Source: Miscanthus floridulus (taxonomy: Eukaryota; Streptophyta; Magnoliopsida; Poales; Poaceae). From it: a stretch of DNA of 64,000 nucleotides. The translations under genes were made by a program, and so were the position numbers. The DNA lies in contig NC_089591.1 of assembly GCF_019320115.1 (NCBI RefSeq), positions 24,282,502-24,346,501 of the forward strand, in the 5' to 3' direction. The notes under the pieces were generated by a model. The model was not told the DNA's origin, did no database searches, and worked only from the letters and a program-made list of their open reading frames with translations. Shown here piece by piece: positions 23,758-35,902 of the stretch; positions within the stretch are counted from its first letter, which is position 1; each line of letters starts with the position of its first letter.

Positions 23758-24584
23758 GAAATATCATCTCAAGATTTGCACGACTAACCATCTCTTGTAG
23801 AAAACCGAATAGACCTCACGAAGATAATCCTCTCGATCCCACATAGCGTCTTGATCACTATGGTTATTCCATACCACCTTGTAGATTTTAATGACTTTGC
23901 TATGGGTCACTCTTTCCATTATCTTAAGAAATCAAATAGGTCTTTCTTCATAGGTTAAATCCGACTCGATCTTGACACTAGCGGGTTCAATAGCTTCTAT
24001 GAGCACACAAAGACATTTCTTGAGTTGGGAGATATGCAAAACATTGAATATAGCTCTCATTTCTGGAAGTAACTAGAGTTTGTAAGCTACTGGTCCCCTT
24101 CGTCCAATGATCTTGTATGGGCCTCCATGTCTAGGTGCAAGCTTTCGCTTCACACCAAACCTTTGCACTTTCTTCATGGGAGACACCTTCAGATATACAA
24201 AATCTCCAACTTCGAATGCAATGGGACTTCTCCTTTTATCTGCAAAACTCTTTTGTCTTGATTGAGAAGCTTCAATATGTTGTTGAATAATTTGAACTTA
24301 TTCTTTAGCTTCTTTGACAAAGTCAATCCCATAATACCTTCTTTCACCAGGCTTAATCTAATTCAGAGGAGTCCTACACTTTCGACCATACAAAGCTTCA
24401 AAGGAGCCATCTTGATGCTTTCTTGATAGCTATTGTTGTAGGAGAATTCAGCCAAAGATAGCCATTTCTCCCATGAACCCATAGAAGAAATCACACAAGC
24501 TCTCAACATATCCTCCAGAATTTGATTCACTCGCTCAGTCTAACTAGCTGTCTAAGGGTGATAAGTAGAGCTACAAATTAGTGG
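23757..24584 (-). pseudogene. Tekay-M integrase C-terminus and chromodomain, broken
   Basis: Starting from the junction with element B, the minus strand reads on through the integrase catalytic region (TERVNQILEDMLRACV near 24540-24490), which keeps its catalytic Glu but has two CAG-to-TAG type stops just before it. Next comes a stretch related to the RFGVKGKLAPRYIGPF segment of Tekay-P, and then a chromodomain-like end with KVIKIYKVVWNNHSDQ and AMWDREDYL (about 23910-23780). Frameshifts and stops are frequent. In life this part would target integration by binding modified chromatin. Confidence 0.75.
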
Positions 24585-24589
24585 GGTAC
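24585..24589. repeat. Target site duplication of element B, left copy
   Basis: GGTAC, repeated exactly at 35898-35902. Removing 24590-35902 rejoins the Tekay-M integrase in frame (…QLGTPLICSSTYHP… on the minus strand), which confirms the insertion point. Confidence 0.92.
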
Positions 24590-25413
24590 TATCAGGTTCA
24601 TAAACCTAGGATCCCTCGTGGACCAGCTTCTACGCCAAGGCTCAGCCCAAGAGTCTAAAAACAATAGGGCAAAGGGGTGGTCCAGTAACCGACCAAAAGG
24701 CCAGGCCCAAGAGGAGCAACACCCGCTCGTCAGCTACTTCAGCCTACCTATCCGACCAGAGCACTTGATTTGGGCTTCAGCCGCCTCTAGACGGCCTCTC
24801 CAATCAGAAGGCCTACCCCGAGCCCTACTTCCAACTCCGACCCCGTGTCTCTCTGACCAGGGCACAAAATAACCCTGCTCGCCGCTCTTCTCCGACCAGT
24901 GCAACAAAAGCCGACTAGAGCCATCCGACCGGGGACGCCCGTTCGGTAGGAATCAGAAGACGTGCGGAGAAAGGCAAGGCAAGGTTCACAAGTCAAAACC
25001 ACTATACTAGGCACCATGCACAGAACAGTACTCTACAGCCACCCTAACACAAATAGTGTTGTAGGCACCGACATCTATCTCTATAGTATTGTAGGGGCCG
25101 CTAAAACTCCCATACGGTATGACACCCCATGTGTCTCTGGACATCGATAGCGGTATGGGCACCAGGATTTAGCGTACCGGGTGAACATAGCGAGACTCCT
25201 CACATGACTCTAGGCATCAAACAGTATTTCCAGGTACCAACATCCACCATCCCTGAAAAAGGCAACATGACCTCCCATGTGCATCTGACATTCTACAGTG
25301 ATAGCAACAGTGTTGTAGGCGCCTACCACTATCTTGTACCCGCCAGTGTGGGCAACAAGGCTCGGCAGCATACGTACCCTCACCCTCTCACTTGTAAAGC
25401 CATCCCCTTCATC

Positions 25414-25420
25414 TATAAAA
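25414..25420 (+). promoter_or_regulatory. TATA box in the LTR of element B
   Basis: TATAAAA followed by GGGGGTGCGCTTCC, conserved in the 3' LTR at 35499-35505. A TC-rich stretch downstream would hold the transcription start. Confidence 0.75.
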
Positions 25421-25663
25421 GGGGGTGCGCTTCCTCCAACAAAGGAGATTGAATCATCCAAGCTTAGTTCCTTTAGATTCATTAGTCCAATAGCTCACAA
25501 CCACAGAACCACTAGGTTCAGACCTCAAGCACATGCTTAGCCCATAGCGGAGTCCCCATCACTCTCAGCCCTTCCGACTAGAGCCAACCGGGCCTCTTGT
25601 ACACCCCATCTTTCTCCTTCTCGTTTGTAACCCTACAGCAAACTTAAAGCACCTGGGCTCAGC

Positions 25664-25669
25664 AATAAA
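25664..25669 (+). terminator. Polyadenylation signal in the LTR of element B
   Basis: AATAAA about 250 bases after the TATA box, conserved in the 3' LTR near 35751. The distance suits the R region of an LTR. Confidence 0.5.
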
Positions 25670-25812
25670 GTCACCGACAGACCCCGACTGGACGTAGGGC
25701 ACGTTGCTTGAACCAGTATAAATCTTATGTCATTGAGTGTTAGGCCACCTGTGATCACAACGTATAGCAAAACTATAAATATTCACTAGTTGGTCACTTT
25801 CTGTACTGACAG

Positions 25813-25831
25813 TTGGCGCCGTTCGTGGGGA
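25813..25831 (+). other. Primer binding site of element B
   Basis: TTGGCGCCGTTCGTGGGGA begins one base after the LTR end. It shares the TGGCGC opening with elements A and C, as expected for Tat-type elements. Confidence 0.65.
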
Positions 25832-25865
25832 AGATGTTGTACGTTCAACACTTTTTGGTCATCGG

Positions 25866-27429
25866 ATGGCCCACTTTTCCACCACCCTCACCATGGCGGG
25901 CTCGGGCGATATGATTCGCTTTGGCTCGCTGGAGTTTCTCGCACTCTCACCCACTGGGATGTGGGTTCCATCCGTTTTCGAGCCATCCCAGGCCTTCCTC
26001 TTTAGAAGCCTAGAATTCATCGTTGACTGGCTCAGCGTACTCCACCTCTGCGAGGAGACTCATGACCCGGCACCCGTCGAAGAGACGTCCTCCATCGACT
26101 CTAGGACGCGCGGCTTCAACGACGCGACATCTGCACTTCATTCCGAGCAAACTCTCTGCTCCAACCCCACTGTGAGTAATATACATGCTGTTATTCACTT
26201 ACTACCTTCTATCCTCCGCCAAATACCCGGTGGAACCCCATTGTCCCCAACGCAACCGTCGTACGACCGGTTCCCCTATGGTCTTGTGTCTTCCATGGAT
26301 GCATACGCCTAGGGACTCCAAAAGATGCTGGCGCTGCACCCTCTCATGTCTGAGTTTGTGGGGATGGCAAGCTATGCTCCTACCTGTTTCCTCGACATCA
26401 TGGATGACGACATCGGGAGTGACGGCTCTAGCATCAGCGATGTGGCACCTAGCCACCGTCCGTCCTAGGAGTACGCTATGGTGGATGCTTCGGAACAGCC
26501 GCTAGGGTAACGGAGTCCTTTTGGACCCACGCCCCTCCGAGCCCTCATGCGGAGACCCCTGAGCTCACACTTGAGCATGGGGATGAACTACAACAACGGC
26601 GGCTACATTAGCCACCAACTGCGTCGGCACGCTCAGTGCACCACACTGCGCCCCGTGCGCATAGACTAGTGAGCGGCACCTAGGAGCGCACCCATTAGGT
26701 CCAGCACAACACCATGGATAGGGGGACCAATCCCCCACAGTTCACTTGGGCCAGCCAGAACATTGCCACCATGGTAATGCTCCTACGCGACCTATTCGAG
26801 CCAAACGACCCTCACGAATGGGTGATCCACCAGAACCTCTAGGCACTACTGGAGACCATCGTCGTTCAACAAGTGGAGTGCTCTGTATCATGACATCGAC
26901 TCGTGACCTCGCTCCATGTCCGAGGAACAGGGACACAGCAGATGGGGCACTACACCCTATCACCGTAACAACCATAGAGTGCAGCACAAGGATCCACAAT
27001 GGCACCTCATCTCGACTTGATGACTGCTCCATGCCGACCGCCTATCTACGCGTGGCTTGGGCCGAACCGAGATGTGTGTAGCATCGACCGAAGTCCCAGC
27101 CCTGATAGCCTAGGACCACGGACCTTTGTCCAACACCTCCAGCAAGCGTCATTCCCACCACGCTTCAATGGAGGCCACGACAAAGGTAAGGCCAAGCACT
27201 AGGATCAAGATTAGGGCCCCTCCACGCAAAGGGGAAAAAAGAATAGAAAGGATCGCCGTCGACTGGCCAACTCTGCGTCGGTCGCCGCGGTCGATCATGC
27301 GGGCATGTAGCCCCAGCAAGACCCTTTGGGTCACTTTCATGAGCTCATGGAGAGCCCATGCACCAACCACGACTATCCCATCAAACATCTCTGCAAAGAC
27401 TACCAGCTCCTCAAGCGCTTGCTGAGGTA
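25866..27429 (+). pseudogene. gag: gag remnant of element B (Tat type)
   Basis: An open stretch starts at 25866 and runs 148 codons to a stop. Open segments continue in shifting frames to 27429. The last part holds FHELMESPCTNHDYPIKHLC followed by KDYQLLKRLLR and a stop (about 27334-27429). This is the conserved end of Tat-type Gag proteins (a PC-NH-YP-KH pattern), preceded by a basic KDRRR segment. Several stops and frameshifts make it non-functional. Gag would form the particle that packages the RNA. No zinc knuckle with CX2CX4HX4C spacing is visible. Confidence 0.7.
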
Positions 27430-28314
27430 GACTGGCATGCCAAGGAAAGAAAAAGGCAAAAAGGCAGCAACCGAAGAAGGGGGCACAGTGGGCAAGGATC
27501 TAGACGACTGAAGGATGAAGTGATCTGACCAAACACCTACCAACTGAAGGACAACAATGATGATGCTCTCTTCGAGCACATTGGAATAGCTATGTCGCTT
27601 TTTCTTCCTAAGTTTTAGTCTTACCTTTGTTTACTTAGCGAATGTTCTTATAAAAGCACCCTGACCCGAACACTTTTTGGCTCAGGGTGCTCGGGGGCTC
27701 CACTAGGGGGCTCTACTACCCCTCTATTTTGTTTTTACTTTAAGTACTCTTTTACTTTCATATGGAGAAACTCCTTCCTACCTGAACAAAAGGGCAGTTC
27801 ATTCCTTTGATTTACCTTACGTAGCTTTGCTTTAAAACATTTCGACTGATCGCACCCCGCCTTTTCCTATGGTTACGAGCAGCCAAGCCTCGTGGCCCAT
27901 GCCCTGGGCTCACAAGGTTGTATCCTACGAGACAAATGGGCAGGTCCGAGAAAGAAAGAAAATAAAAAACAAAATTATGCTAAGGGAAAACTAAGGAACA
28001 AAAGGGAACAAGCTTCCCCAAACGGAGCAACTACATCACAAAAACAAAAACCGATTGCAACCATTAAAACACACACGAACGTTTTACATAGGGGCTCCCC
28101 CATGAACTTAAACTTTTTATGTTTACTAACTACTTATATTCTACAAGCTATTAAATCGGCCCAGCGGCATCTATTGACGGCGCGACCAATGAAGGCACAA
28201 GCTGCTCACTCCCCGGCAGCACAACATTTGGCTCAATCGAGGCCGAGGCAACGTTCCCCCTGAACTAGGCTTCATGCTATCCATAGGCTCAGAAGCGTCC
28301 TCCCCATGCATGCT
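27430..28314. other. Spacer in element B between gag remnant and antisense gene
   Basis: This is where protease, RT and integrase would be expected, but only about 0.9 kb separates gag from the antisense gene and no pol motif is present. A polypurine-like GGGTGCTCGGGGGCTCC lies at about 27685-27701. A 123-codon open stretch from 27892 has no recognisable domain. Confidence 0.6.
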
Positions 28315-31300
28315 TCAGGCCATGTCTTCACAGCGAATGTCCATCACCCACTCGGCGAAAACTTGCTCCGACATCGACCGTGCGTGCAGCAGCAAGCTCT
28401 CCCCGATTGACTGGATGTCCTCCATGCTCAGGCCTTTAGCATACCCGCTATAGATAGGGGCGAAGTCTAGATTTGGGTGGTGTGTCGCCACCGAGGTCAG
28501 CACCCCCGATGCCCTATAAAATAGCCCACTCCGGACAAGGTCCTTGACCGTGTCTGGGACCTCTGCCAGCTGGACAGCAGGCGCACTAGTGCTTGGCACT
28601 GACCTGAAGACTTCTAAGACAATGAGCTAGGCAACGTTGTGGATCTGGTCAAGGTCCCCCTCAAGAGCACATCACTCTTCATGGGACTTGGCCAGCTCCT
28701 CCGCATTCCAGCTAAGTGTTGCCTTGGTCGTCTCCAGGTCCTGCTCCAGCGTCTTCACCATTCTATCCAGCTCTAAAGGAGGGGCGACAGGCTCAGGAAC
28801 AGGCTAAAGAAAGAAACCAATGCAACAAAAAACAAGAAAGGGTACATACCAGCATGAGAGTTCTCAAGGGTGGAGAATTCCTCCGCCTATCGAGTCACCT
28901 GCGCGCACAACTGGGTGTTTGCCTCCTCCGTCCCCATCACCCGGCCTCGGAGCGCGAGCACCTCCTGGTCCGCCTTTGACTGGGCCCTTTGCTCCACCTC
29001 CAGGGCAATCCGCACCAACTCTAGGGCGGCCCGCTCTGATGCCAGAGCACTCTGCTCTAGCTCAAGGGCCGCCAAGGCCTCTTGAAGCGCCATCTCAGTG
29101 CTCGCCAGGGATGCCCGCAACTCCACCTTAGTCTCTGCCTGGCGGGCTTTCAGTGCCAGAGCACTCTGCTGCACGTTGCCCCTCCGCCCACGCGGTGGCC
29201 ACCTTAGCCGCCTGGTCCTGGGACTTGTGGCTAGCGGACTCTACCTGACACTCGAGCTTAGCCATCCGAGCGTATTCCACCCAGAGGAAGTGAGACTTAT
29301 GGGAAGACATCTTCCTTATATCCTATGAAAACAAGCATGCTAAAAACAACCGATGAAAGATTCAAAGGGCAAGGATAAGTACTAGAAACTCACCTCCGCG
29401 GTGAGCTGTAGGTCACCCTCAAACAACTGCCGAGCGAACTGAGCCTTCTTCTGGGCACTTTCAAGCTTCACGGATAGCTTGGTGAGCTCGGACACCGCGG
29501 CATGACCTTGCCCCCCAAAAATGTCCCAGAGCTGATGCTCTTGGGAATCCTAGAGGACGAACCACGCCTTCGATGGGTCCTTAGGGCAGGGCCACTCTAG
29601 GTCACCCTCCGGTGAACCACCGGAGGGCCAGCCTCCAACTGGACCATTGCCAGCTCCCGCGTTGACACCAGTGGCTCCGCCGCGATGTCTGCCTCATCGT
29701 CAGATGGGATGTCCACCACCTCATTCATGTGGAATGCTGCCAGGCGTCCCAACTTCGTCCTGGTCGCACTTCCCTCCGGCGCCTTCTGCTCCGACGATAA
29801 GGATAAGCCGTGCGACCCTCCACCTATCAAGATAGGGAGCTTGCCCTCCCATGTCTCTTCCACCACCACCGGTGGAGGAGTGGCCGCGAGAGTTACCTTC
29901 GACGCAACCCCCGCCATCGACACCAGGATCACCGCCAACACTGCCGCTGCCGCTGCCACCTTATCAGCAGTTGCCCCAGGGGACACCACCCCAAGGAGGG
30001 AACGCTACAGGGTAGGCCTCCAAGTCTCCTGCATGGGGGTCAGAGCGATGCTCAACCCCAGCATCCCTCAGCCACTAATAGAAAGTGTGGGTAAGTCACC
30101 CTCCGAAAAAGCTCAACCAGCAGAATATTGAAAAACAACAGAAAGAGAAACATACTGGGAGGTGAGTGACATGACTCTAAAAGCAAGGCCTGATGTCGAT
30201 AGACCTGCAGCACGAGGAACGCTCCCAGGCTATGACCCACACCCCCTCACTTCAGATGGGGATGGAGTCATCCTGACCGGCTTCTGCCCGGCCTGCAGGT
30301 CACTATGACCTTTGGCACGAGACTCCCCGACCGAAGCAACAGATGGAGCATCCTTCGACTGCAAGTCACGCATCGCCCGGGTGCTAGTCTGCTCCTCAGA
30401 CTACCCAAACTGCTCGACTACACCCACGGCAGGCAGGGCCTCCCCCGACTGTGAGCTAGGCATTGGTACCGGTCCCATCGGTGGACGAGTGCCAGTTCGC
30501 TCCTCGGACTGCCTGGCTCGCTCAACCGCGTCCACCACAGGCGATGACGGGACCGGCGACACCACCGAGGGGCACAGTGACCACGTCCACTTTGCCACCC
30601 ATCCACCAATGGTGTTTGCACCTACTGCACGCTTCATCGACGTAGGAACCTCCACACGCTGCGTGGCCTCCTACTCCTCACCAGCGGACATCGCCATAGG
30701 GTCGCGACGCTCCGCCGAGGTCACAATGACCTCCTGACTCTCCTCCTCATCGGAGAAGACCATGTCATCCAAATCCATAGGATCATCTGATGCGAATTCC
30801 GACTCGACGTTGCTCCTACGTTCCCCGGCCCTCACGCATCGGGCGACCTCCTTCTTCTTCTCTTCCTTCCACTGAACCTCCCTGGTTCTCTTCTTCCGGG
30901 CGTCTGCTGCCTCCTTCTAGGCGGCCTATCGGGCCCTGCCCTCCAGTCCCTTAGGAAGGTGTGGTCAGGACTTGTACCTTTCAAGCCCCTATGGAACGGA
31001 TGGCCCAAGATCAAGAAACAACAAAGGCAGAGGAAGAAACACAAACAAAATAAGGGATCATACTAGGTTGGACACGACCGAGGCATTGAACGGTATGGGT
31101 TTCCCCACAACTATATCCTTGGACCTCAACTACAGACCCATCCTATGCGACTCTAGACCTCATTGTCTGGTAGGTCCTTCGGCGACGCACGGTCCGGGTC
31201 CGACCGGCCATCGTACATCCACATCAGCCGCATCCTCTCCGCCAACGGTGCAACCCAGCGACGGAAGAGGGTGTGGAACACCCGCACCCCATCAAGGCTG

Positions 31301-31926
31301 AGCCTTATGAGCTTCCATAGCTCCTCCTCGATTACCTCCACCTTGTGCCTCTTTGTGCAGGTGCAACCCCATGACCAACTTTTCTGCTTCATCGGCCTCC
31401 CACCGGTGAACGCCAGAAACGGTGCCTCTGCCTAATTCTAGATGTAAAACCATTCCCCATGCCATCCCTGGTTAGAGTCACATGGGGTGTACATGGGATA
31501 CACACCTCCCGTGCTCAGCTTCCTCTACAGGGCGAACCCCCCCACCGGTGTGGTCTCGGCCGAATTCCCCACTGTCATAGCTCTCTCGGAGAAGAAAAGC
31601 CAGAAGAGATCCGCATGTGGCTCCATCCTAAGGAAAGCCTCACAGACGATGGCAAAACCAGCGATGTGTAGCACCCCCGTCGAATTGAGGTGCTATAGCT
31701 CTAGACCCCACTTGTTGAGGAGCCTATGCAGGAACTAGTGCGTGGGGTATCCTAATCCATGCTCATGAAAGGTAAGGAAACAAACCACCTCATTGGGGCA
31801 AGGTTGCAGGAACTCCTCCCTCCCAGGGACCCTCCAGTGCGCCACCTCCTACGGCGACAGAAACCCCTTCATGACGAAAGCCTCTAGCACTGACATCCTC
31901 ATGGTGGACGACCTCCAGTCTGACAT
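28315..31926 (-). pseudogene. Antisense gene of element B ('putative gypsy type transposon' family), degenerate
   Basis: On the minus strand from ATG at 31926: MSDWRSSTMRMSVLEAF, then HWRVPGREEFLQ, CPNEVVCFLTFHEHGLG, LELxHLNSTGVLHIAGF and PHADLFWLFF, then WMYDGRSDPDRASPKDL at 31220-31170. A long Ala/Glu/Leu coiled coil follows (29174-28887). The end is at 28599-28315 (SGLFYRASGVLTSVATHH). This is the same family as in element A, and better preserved. Early stops fall where Gln or Trp is expected (TAG for CAG or TGG). Function unknown. The family occurs antisense in Tat-type elements. Confidence 0.82.
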
Positions 31927-33480
31927 TTCGATGAGTTCCTCTCTTCTCCCTCGCTCTCTCCCCTTTCTTCCCTAGAACCCTCCGTGGCTCTCAGGAACGC
32001 TCATGGCAAAAAAGGAAGAGAGAAGGTGGCGGCAGATGAAGAACAGGCAAAAGAATGGAACAAAAACCCTCTCCCTTCTCCTACTTAAGGAAAAGGGAGC
32101 AGTGGTTAGGGAAGGACGCACCGATCGGGGAAGCCGGAACGACATAGCAAGAATTTCTCTCTTTTCCATTTAATGTAGATAAGACGTGCCCTGACCAATA
32201 AGACGTGCTCTGCTCGACGGAATGGCTCCTGATTAGAAGGGACATGGCCTAGCCATGGCCCACCACTACCACACGATCAACCACTGCCACATGATGGGCA
32301 TAGAAACCGAAGCTCAACCGCACGCGAGCGGCTCCTCGCTTCCCTAGGCCAGACCTAGAAGAACCCAAAGCAAAATCTTCACCGGAAGAAACCATCCGAC
32401 CACCTAAGTCAATCGAATCACTCAGGATAGACACCGAATGACAGGTAAGGAAGCAAAGGGGCGCCCCATGTAGGCCATGCCGACTCTATCACAAACAACA
32501 AGCACGGGTCCTGGTCGAACATTTCTGACTGAAGCTCTTCGAACCCCGTCACTCGGTCGTCAAGGTTCCAGTCTGACATTTCTGACCAAAGCTTTCCAAA
32601 ACCCCATCACTCAGGCCATCAAGGTGAGCATGTGTTCATTAATACAAAAACTATTCACACAAGGACTCACCCACGATTAACAAGCGCATGTCCCGGTTAG
32701 ACTTTTCTGACTGAAGCTCTTAGAACCTCATCACTTAAGCCATCAAGGTGAGCAGTACCAAACCCCTCTATTTCCTTATAAGTCATTTCATACATCCATA
32801 CGTGCATCTCATTCCATACGCCCACGCCTCCCAGACGATTCGGGCCTTGAACCGCCCGGGGGCTCAGGAACTAAGCATCACACATGCAGCGAAATGCATC
32901 AGAATGCTCCGTGTTGCATCATGAAGCGGTGGTTGCCTCATTCGACATGAGTAACCAACAGAGCCAGGGGAGAAAACCACAGATGAGCACCGTGCATCCC
33001 TCACTTGGTTCGGCAGACCGAGTCATCTCAACCTTCACGTTCGATCCAGAACCTCTTGCTAGGCCCACAGAATCTCCATCGAGGGGAGGCCGTTAGGCCA
33101 CCTGGGTCAATCTCCAGAATAACCTAGGCATTTGTCGGGTTGCAAGTAAAGGAGTAGTGGAATGTCACAAGAGGGCTATGCCCACCCCGTCATGAACGAC
33201 GGACCCAGATTACGCTCGATCACACCCGTTAGCAAACTCACCGAGCTAGTCTTTGAGCCCGAGCGATCAGGACAAGCGACGAAACTCAGCCCCTCTGGTT
33301 GTGAGGAACTAGATGGGGTAACGCACATAACTCACATTGACCCCCATGAAGGCCCGACAGGACTCAGGGGCTCAAGACAAACGCCAAGGAAAGTGACCTC
33401 AAACTCGCCAAATCCACGTCTATGACTCGCTCGGTCCCATGGCGCGCACCGACGCTAGAATCCACGAGCACCGCCTCATC
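31927..33480. other. Element B, region downstream of (sense strand) the antisense gene
   Basis: On the minus strand 31927-32170 is the leader of the antisense gene, rich in CT and GA runs. Beyond it is non-coding sequence with a polypurine-like CCGCCCGGGGGCTCAGG at about 32848-32864 and two copies of a segment around GAAGCTCTT...CCATCAAGGTGAGCA (about 32520-32640 and 32700-32755). No gene recognised. Confidence 0.5.
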
Positions 33481-33519
33481 TGATCTTTAACTAACTAACT
33501 ATGCTTTGCCTACGCTCCA

Positions 33520-33790
33520 AAAAACCCTAGGACCGTGATCCCGAACTCGTGTCGACAGGATCTACGACATCTGGCTATAGCTTGGGACCACGACTCTAAA
33601 CTCGCGTAATGGCTTCACTTTTGACTGCGCTCCAAAAACCTTGGGACCATGACCCTGAACTCGCATCGACAGGATCTACAACATCTGGCTATGGCTTGGG
33701 ACCGTGACTCTAAACTCGTGTAACGCCTTCACTTCTGACTGTGCTCCAAAAATCCAGGGACCACGACTCCAAACTCGCATGAAAACTAAC
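33520..33790 (+). repeat. Two copies of a repeat of about 120 bp
   Basis: The motifs TCGACAGGATCTAC, ATCTGGCTAT, GCTTGGGACC, GACTCTAAACTCG and GCTCCAAAA occur in the same order twice, followed by a partial third copy. It lies before the 67-bp array and was probably produced by the same local duplication process. Confidence 0.7.
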
Positions 33791-33960
33791 TAAACTAACT
33801 ACCTCGGCTGCCCAGGCTATGCTGAGGCCAGGGATCCACGACTCTAACCCGCTCGGTCCCACGGTGCGCACCGACGCCAAGACCCATGGGCTCGGTCTCG
33901 TCCTACCCTAAAAAACTAACCATTTCAAAACCATGGCGCACACCGATGCTAGGGTTTGTC

Positions 33961-34282
33961 CGAACTAACTCCCTCACCCGATCCCACGGCACGCATCGAC
34001 GCCAGGATCAGTGAGCTCTCTCATGACCAAACTAACTCCCTCACCCGATCCCATGGCGCGCATCGATGCCAGGATCAGTGAGCTCTCTCATGACCGAACT
34101 AACTCTGTCACCCGATCCCATGGCACGCATCGACGCTAGGATCAGTGAGCTTTCTCACGTCCAAACTAACTTCCTCACTCGATCCCATGGCGCGCATTGA
34201 TGCCAGGATTAGTGAGCTCTCTCGCGTCCGAACTAACTTCCTTGCCCGATCCAACGGCGCGCATCGACGCCAGGATCAGTAA
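33961..34282 (+). repeat. 67-bp tandem repeat, about 5 copies
   Basis: Units carry AACTAACTCCCTCACCCGAT, GCGCATCGACGCCAGGATC and GTGAGCTCTCTCATG. The spacing measured between the first two AACTAACT sites (33963 and 34030) is 67 bp. Related single units occur just upstream (33850-33960). Confidence 0.85.
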
Positions 34283-34394
34283 AGTTCTATTTTCAATCCA
34301 ATCTCCGCACCTAAAAACACCTTGGCTGCACAATGATGCCTTGGTTGACAAAATTCCATCTCAAACTAAAAACACGCACACACGCTCGCTAAAA

Positions 34395-34644
34395 CAACAC
34401 CCCACAGACAGTTCTACCCAAACCGCCCGGGGGCTCGGGGGCTAAACCCGCAGGTGCACTCGCGCACACCCACCGACAAAACAGAAAACTCCCCCTAATG
34501 ACACAAAAACACCCCCAGACGGTTCTTCCCGAACTGCCCGGGGGCTCGGGGTATACACCCGTGGGTGCGCTCGCGTGCACCCATCGGTAAGACAAAAATC
34601 CCTTGGACGACTCTACCCGAATCGCCCAAGGGCTCAGGGGCTCC
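34395..34644 (+). repeat. Three copies of a polypurine-tract module before the 3' LTR of B
   Basis: Units of about 110 bp each contain ACAGTTCTACCC- or GACGGTTCTTCCC-like sequence, then ACCGCCCGGGGGCTCGGGG, then a CGCAGGTGCACTCGCG-like segment and CACCGACAAAACA or similar. The last copy ends GCCCAAGGGCTCAGGGGCTCC, directly before the LTR, and is the working polypurine tract. Confidence 0.75.
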
Positions 34645-35897
34645 TATCGGGTTCATAAAGCCGAGGTCCCTCGAGGACTGGCTTCTGCACCAAGGCTCAG
34701 CCCAAGAGTCTAAAAACAATAGGGCAAAGGGGCGGTCCAGCAACTGACCGAAAGGCTGGGCTCAAGAAGAGCAACGCCCGCTCGTCAGCTACTTCAGCCC
34801 ACCTATTCGACCAGAGCGCTCAATTTGGGCTTCAGCCGCCTCTAGATGGCCTCTCCGATCGCAAGGCCTACCCCGAGCCCTACTTCCAACTCTGACCCTG
34901 CATCTCTCCGACTAGGGCACGTAAGAACCCTGCTTGCCACTCTTCTCTAACCGGCGCAACTAAAGCCGACTGGAGCCATTCGACTAGGGATGCCCGTTCG
35001 GTAGGAATCAGAAGACGTGCGGAGAAAGGCAAGGCAAGGCTCACAAGTCAAATCCACTATACCAGGCACCATACCCTACACGGAATAGTACTCTGTAGCC
35101 ACCCTAACACAAAATAGTGTTGTAGGCGCCGACATCTATCTCTATAGTATTGTTGGGGCCACTAAAACTCCCATACGGTAAGACCCCCCCGCGTGTCTCT
35201 AGACATCGATAGCGGTATGGGCACCAGGATTTACCATACCGGGTGAATATAGCGAGACTCCTCACATGACTCTAGGAATCAAACAGTATTTGCAGGTACT
35301 AACGTCCACCATCCCTGAAAAAGGCAGCACGACCTCCTATGTGCATTTAACATTCTACAGTGACAGCAACAGTGTTGTAGGCGCCTACCACTATCTTGTA
35401 CCCGCCGGTGTGGGCAACAAGGCTCGGTAGGCGTGGGCAACAAGGCTCGGTAGCATACGTACCCTCACCCTCTCACTTGTAAAGCCATCCCCTTCATCTA
35501 TAAAAGGGGGGTGCGCTTCCTCCAACAAAGGAGACCAAATCATCCAAGCTCAGTTCCTTTAGATTCATTAGTCCAATAGCTCACAACCACAGAACCGCTA
35601 GGTTCAGACCTTAAGCACATGCTTAGCCCATAGCGGAGTCTCCATCGCTCTCAGCCCTTCCGACCGGAGCCAACCGGGCCTCTTGTACACCCCATCTTTC
35701 TCCTTCTTATTTGTAACCCCATAGCAAACTTCGAGCACTTGGGCTTAGGAATAAAGTCACCGACCGACCTCGACTAGACGTAGGGCATGTTGCCTGAACC
35801 AGTATAAATCCTGTGTCATTGAGTGCTAGGCCACCTCCGATCACAACGTATAGCAAAACTACAAATATTCACTAGTTGGTCACTTTCTGTACCGATA
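34645..35897 (+). repeat. 3' LTR of element B
   Basis: Starts TATCGGGTTCATAAAG and ends TGTACCGATA. It is very similar to 24590-25811. Most of the 31-bp length difference comes from a tandem duplication of GTGGGCAACAAGGCTCGGTA at about 35411-35455. TATA box at 35499. Confidence 0.93.
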
Positions 35898-35902
35898 GGT
35901 AC
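35898..35902. repeat. Target site duplication of element B, right copy
   Basis: GGTAC, identical to 24585-24589. Confidence 0.92.

Larger units (their letters stand above)
24590..25811 (+). repeat. 5' LTR of element B
   Basis: Begins TATCAGGTTCATAAACC (TG changed to TA) and ends CTGTACTGACA. It has a TATA box at 25414 and an AATAAA signal at 25664, which suggests where transcription begins and ends. Confidence 0.93.
24590..35897 (+). mobile_element. Element B: 11.3-kb Ty3/gypsy Tat-type element lacking pol
   Basis: Complete element with LTRs of 1222 and 1253 bp, a primer binding site, a gag remnant, a degenerate antisense gene, repeats and a perfect 5-bp target duplication, nested in the integrase gene of Tekay-M. 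No protease, RT, RNase H or integrase motif is present in either orientation over nearly 9 kb of internal sequence. The element would need proteins supplied by an autonomous relative. Its LTRs are very alike, so it is younger than Tekay-M. Confidence 0.92.

Noticed and set aside
29597..30131. Overlapping open stretches of 130-148 codons on both strands within element B.
   Set aside because: They overlap the antisense gene of B in a GC-rich stretch. Plus-strand readings are shadows. The minus-strand one is part of the low-complexity middle of that gene and is not a separate gene.
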